Below, in pieces: positions 6,687-7,759 of a stretch of 7,759 nt of DNA; position 1 is the first letter of the stretch, and every line of letters begins with the position of its first letter. A program made the position numbers and the translations under genes. Below the pieces are notes generated by a model. It was not told where the DNA came from. It saw nothing but the letters and a program-made list of their open reading frames with translations, and ran no database searches. The DNA is from an uncultured Collinsella sp. (lineage in GTDB: Bacteria > Actinomycetota > Coriobacteriia > Coriobacteriales > Coriobacteriaceae), in contig CABSAN010000077.1 of the NCBI GenBank assembly GCA_902475785.1, positions 1-7,759 on the forward strand, written 5' to 3'.

Positions 6687-7712
6687 TTAGCGCGCCGCGT
6701 ACTCGAGCATGCGGTCGAGCGTGAGCTTGGCCTGATCGGCGGCCTCGTCCGACACGCCAATCTGCACCTCGCCCTCGCCCGTCTCCAGGCAGTGCACGAG
6801 CTTTTCGAGCGTGATGAGATCCATATTGACGCAGGTGGGCTGCACCGCAGGAAAGTAGAACTTCTTGCCGGTGCCCTGGCAGCGGCGCTCAAGTTCGTAG
6901 AGCACGCCGCGGACCGTCACGATGATGAACTCGTTGGCGTCCGACTCCTCGGCATACTTGATGATGCCGGCGGTGGAGCCGATGTAGTCAGCCTCGGCCA
7001 GGACGTCGGTCTTGCACTCGGGGTGCGCCAGTACGAGCGCATCGGGATGTGCCTCCTGCGCGTCGACGATCTGCTCGACGGTGATGATGTGATGACGCGG
7101 GCAATAGCCGTTGTTGAGAATGACGTGCTTTTGGGGCACCTGCTCGGCCACAAAGCGGCCCAGGTTCTGGTCGGGAATGAACAAGATGTGCTGCTGCGGC
7201 AGCTCGGAGACGATCTTGACGGCGTTAGAGCTGGTAACGCACACGTCACTCCAGCTCTTGATCTCGACCGTCGAGTTGACGTAGCACACCACGGCCAGGT
7301 CGTCGCCATACTCGGCGCGTGCCGCGTCGACCGTCTCGCGCTTGACCATGTGCGCCATGGGACAGTCCGCGCCCGGCTCGGGCAGCAGCACGGTCTTGGT
7401 GGGATTGAGCAGCTTGGCGCTCTCGCCCATAAACTCCACGCCGCACAGCACGATCGTCTGCTGCGGAAGGCTCTTGGCGAGCTTTGCCAGGTAGAAGCTG
7501 TCGCCGACGTAATCGGCAACGGCTTGGACCTCGGGCGCCACATAATAGTGCGCCAGGATCACTGCGTCACGTTGGGCTTTTAGTTGCTGAATGGCCTCGA
7601 CGAGCTCTGCGGGCACCAGTGCCGCGCGCTCCGTTGCCGTCGTTGCCGATGCCAGGCCGGCCGCGATATCGCGTGCAAGCTCCGATGCATCCATGTTCGC
7701 GCTCTGTGCCAT
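6687..7712 (-). CDS. nadA: Quinolinate synthase, [4Fe-4S] enzyme
   Basis: Condenses iminoaspartate with dihydroxyacetone phosphate to quinolinate, the second step of de novo NAD synthesis. The 341-residue product carries the three pseudo-repeated NadA domains. Cys117 (GADCPMAHM), Cys204 (NNGYCPRHH) and Cys294 (QPTCVNMDLITLEK) align in spacing with the three cluster ligands of the E. coli enzyme (113, 200, 297), leaving one iron free for substrate. AHYYVAPEVQ (54-63), CYVNST (143-148), HPEC (230-233) and GSTAGI (245-250) are the conserved active-site loops. The start is ATG at 7712, with GAGAGGGG 5 nt upstream; a TTG directly before it at 7715 would sit too close to that site. It is the first gene of the operon. 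The cluster is oxygen-sensitive in known homologues, consistent with an anaerobic host. Confidence 0.97.
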   Translation of the reverse strand: MAQSANMDASELARDIAAGLASATTATERAALVPAELVEAIQQLKAQRDAVILAHYYVAPEVQAVADYVGDSFYLAKLAKSLPQQTIVLCGVEFMGESAKLLNPTKTVLLPEPGADCPMAHMVKRETVDAARAEYGDDLAVVCYVNSTVEIKSWSDVCVTSSNAVKIVSELPQQHILFIPDQNLGRFVAEQVPQKHVILNNGYCPRHHIITVEQIVDAQEAHPDALVLAHPECKTDVLAEADYIGSTAGIIKYAEESDANEFIIVTVRGVLYELERRCQGTGKKFYFPAVQPTCVNMDLITLEKLVHCLETGEGEVQIGVSDEAADQAKLTLDRMLEYAAR

Positions 7713-7717
7713 CAAGG

Positions 7718-7759
7718 CCCCTCTCTTTTGGCGAATCTTGGGGCTTTAGTATGACACCT
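7718..7759 (-). promoter_or_regulatory. nad operon leader with probable -10 and possible NiaR half-site, cut by the window edge
   Basis: Minus strand, from the edge inward: AGGTGTCA (7759-7752), then CATACT (7754-7749) as a possible -10 preceded by TGT (TGn, extended -10), and the ribosome site GAGAGGGG (7725-7718). AGGTGTCA overlapping the -10 would be a sensible repressor position. It resembles one half of the TGTC/GACA-containing palindromes I remember for NiaR, but the partner half and the -35 lie outside the window or are not recognisable. Confidence 0.35.

Overview
The window looks like a piece of chromosome from a high-GC, anaerobic actinobacterium, most likely class Coriobacteriia (Collinsella-like). 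The evidence for this is GC-rich third codon positions, the gene order dnaK-grpE-dnaJ, a DnaK that resembles actinobacterial sequences in its C-terminal half, a clostridial-type 2[4Fe-4S] ferredoxin, and a NadA-NadB-NadC-NiaR cluster. The taxonomic call is inference from remembered family sequences. No search was run.

Layout from left to right. (1) Positions 1-3058, minus strand: a heat-shock chaperone operon read right to left as dnaK, grpE, then the start of dnaJ, which is cut off by the window edge after its J domain. dnaK and grpE are 2 nt apart. grpE and dnaJ are separated by about 110 nt containing a strong GC-rich hairpin. (2) Positions 3059-3567: a non-coding stretch of about 0.5 kb, more AT-rich than its surroundings, that holds the divergent control regions of dnaK (minus) and a ferredoxin gene (plus) plus several dyads. 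No HAIR or CIRCE heat-shock operator is visible. (3) Positions 3568-3753, plus strand: a 61-residue 2[4Fe-4S] ferredoxin, followed by a bidirectional terminator. (4) Positions 3845-7712, minus strand: a de novo NAD operon read right to left as nadA, nadB, nadC, niaR. It enters from a probable promoter at the right edge and ends at the terminator shared with the ferredoxin gene.

How the genes work together. NadB oxidises L-aspartate to iminoaspartate. NadA, an Fe-S enzyme, condenses it with dihydroxyacetone phosphate to quinolinate. NadC converts quinolinate and PRPP to nicotinate mononucleotide. NiaR is a nicotinate-sensing repressor and probably shuts its own operon off when the vitamin is available. 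DnaK, GrpE and DnaJ form the Hsp70 folding machine.

This is essentially a conserved housekeeping region, and I see no convincing undescribed multi-gene system. The points worth a second look are small. They are a near-perfect 35-nt dyad between nadA and nadB, a NadB lacking the usual C-terminal helical domain, an about 22-residue insert in the DnaK ATPase domain at the site of the classical 'Gram-negative' indel, a perfect internal Shine-Dalgarno in grpE suggesting a second or corrected start, and structured elements in the dnaK leader. Start codons were chosen from ribosome binding sites: GTG at 6630 for nadB, ATG at 7712 for nadA and ATG at 3568 for the ferredoxin.
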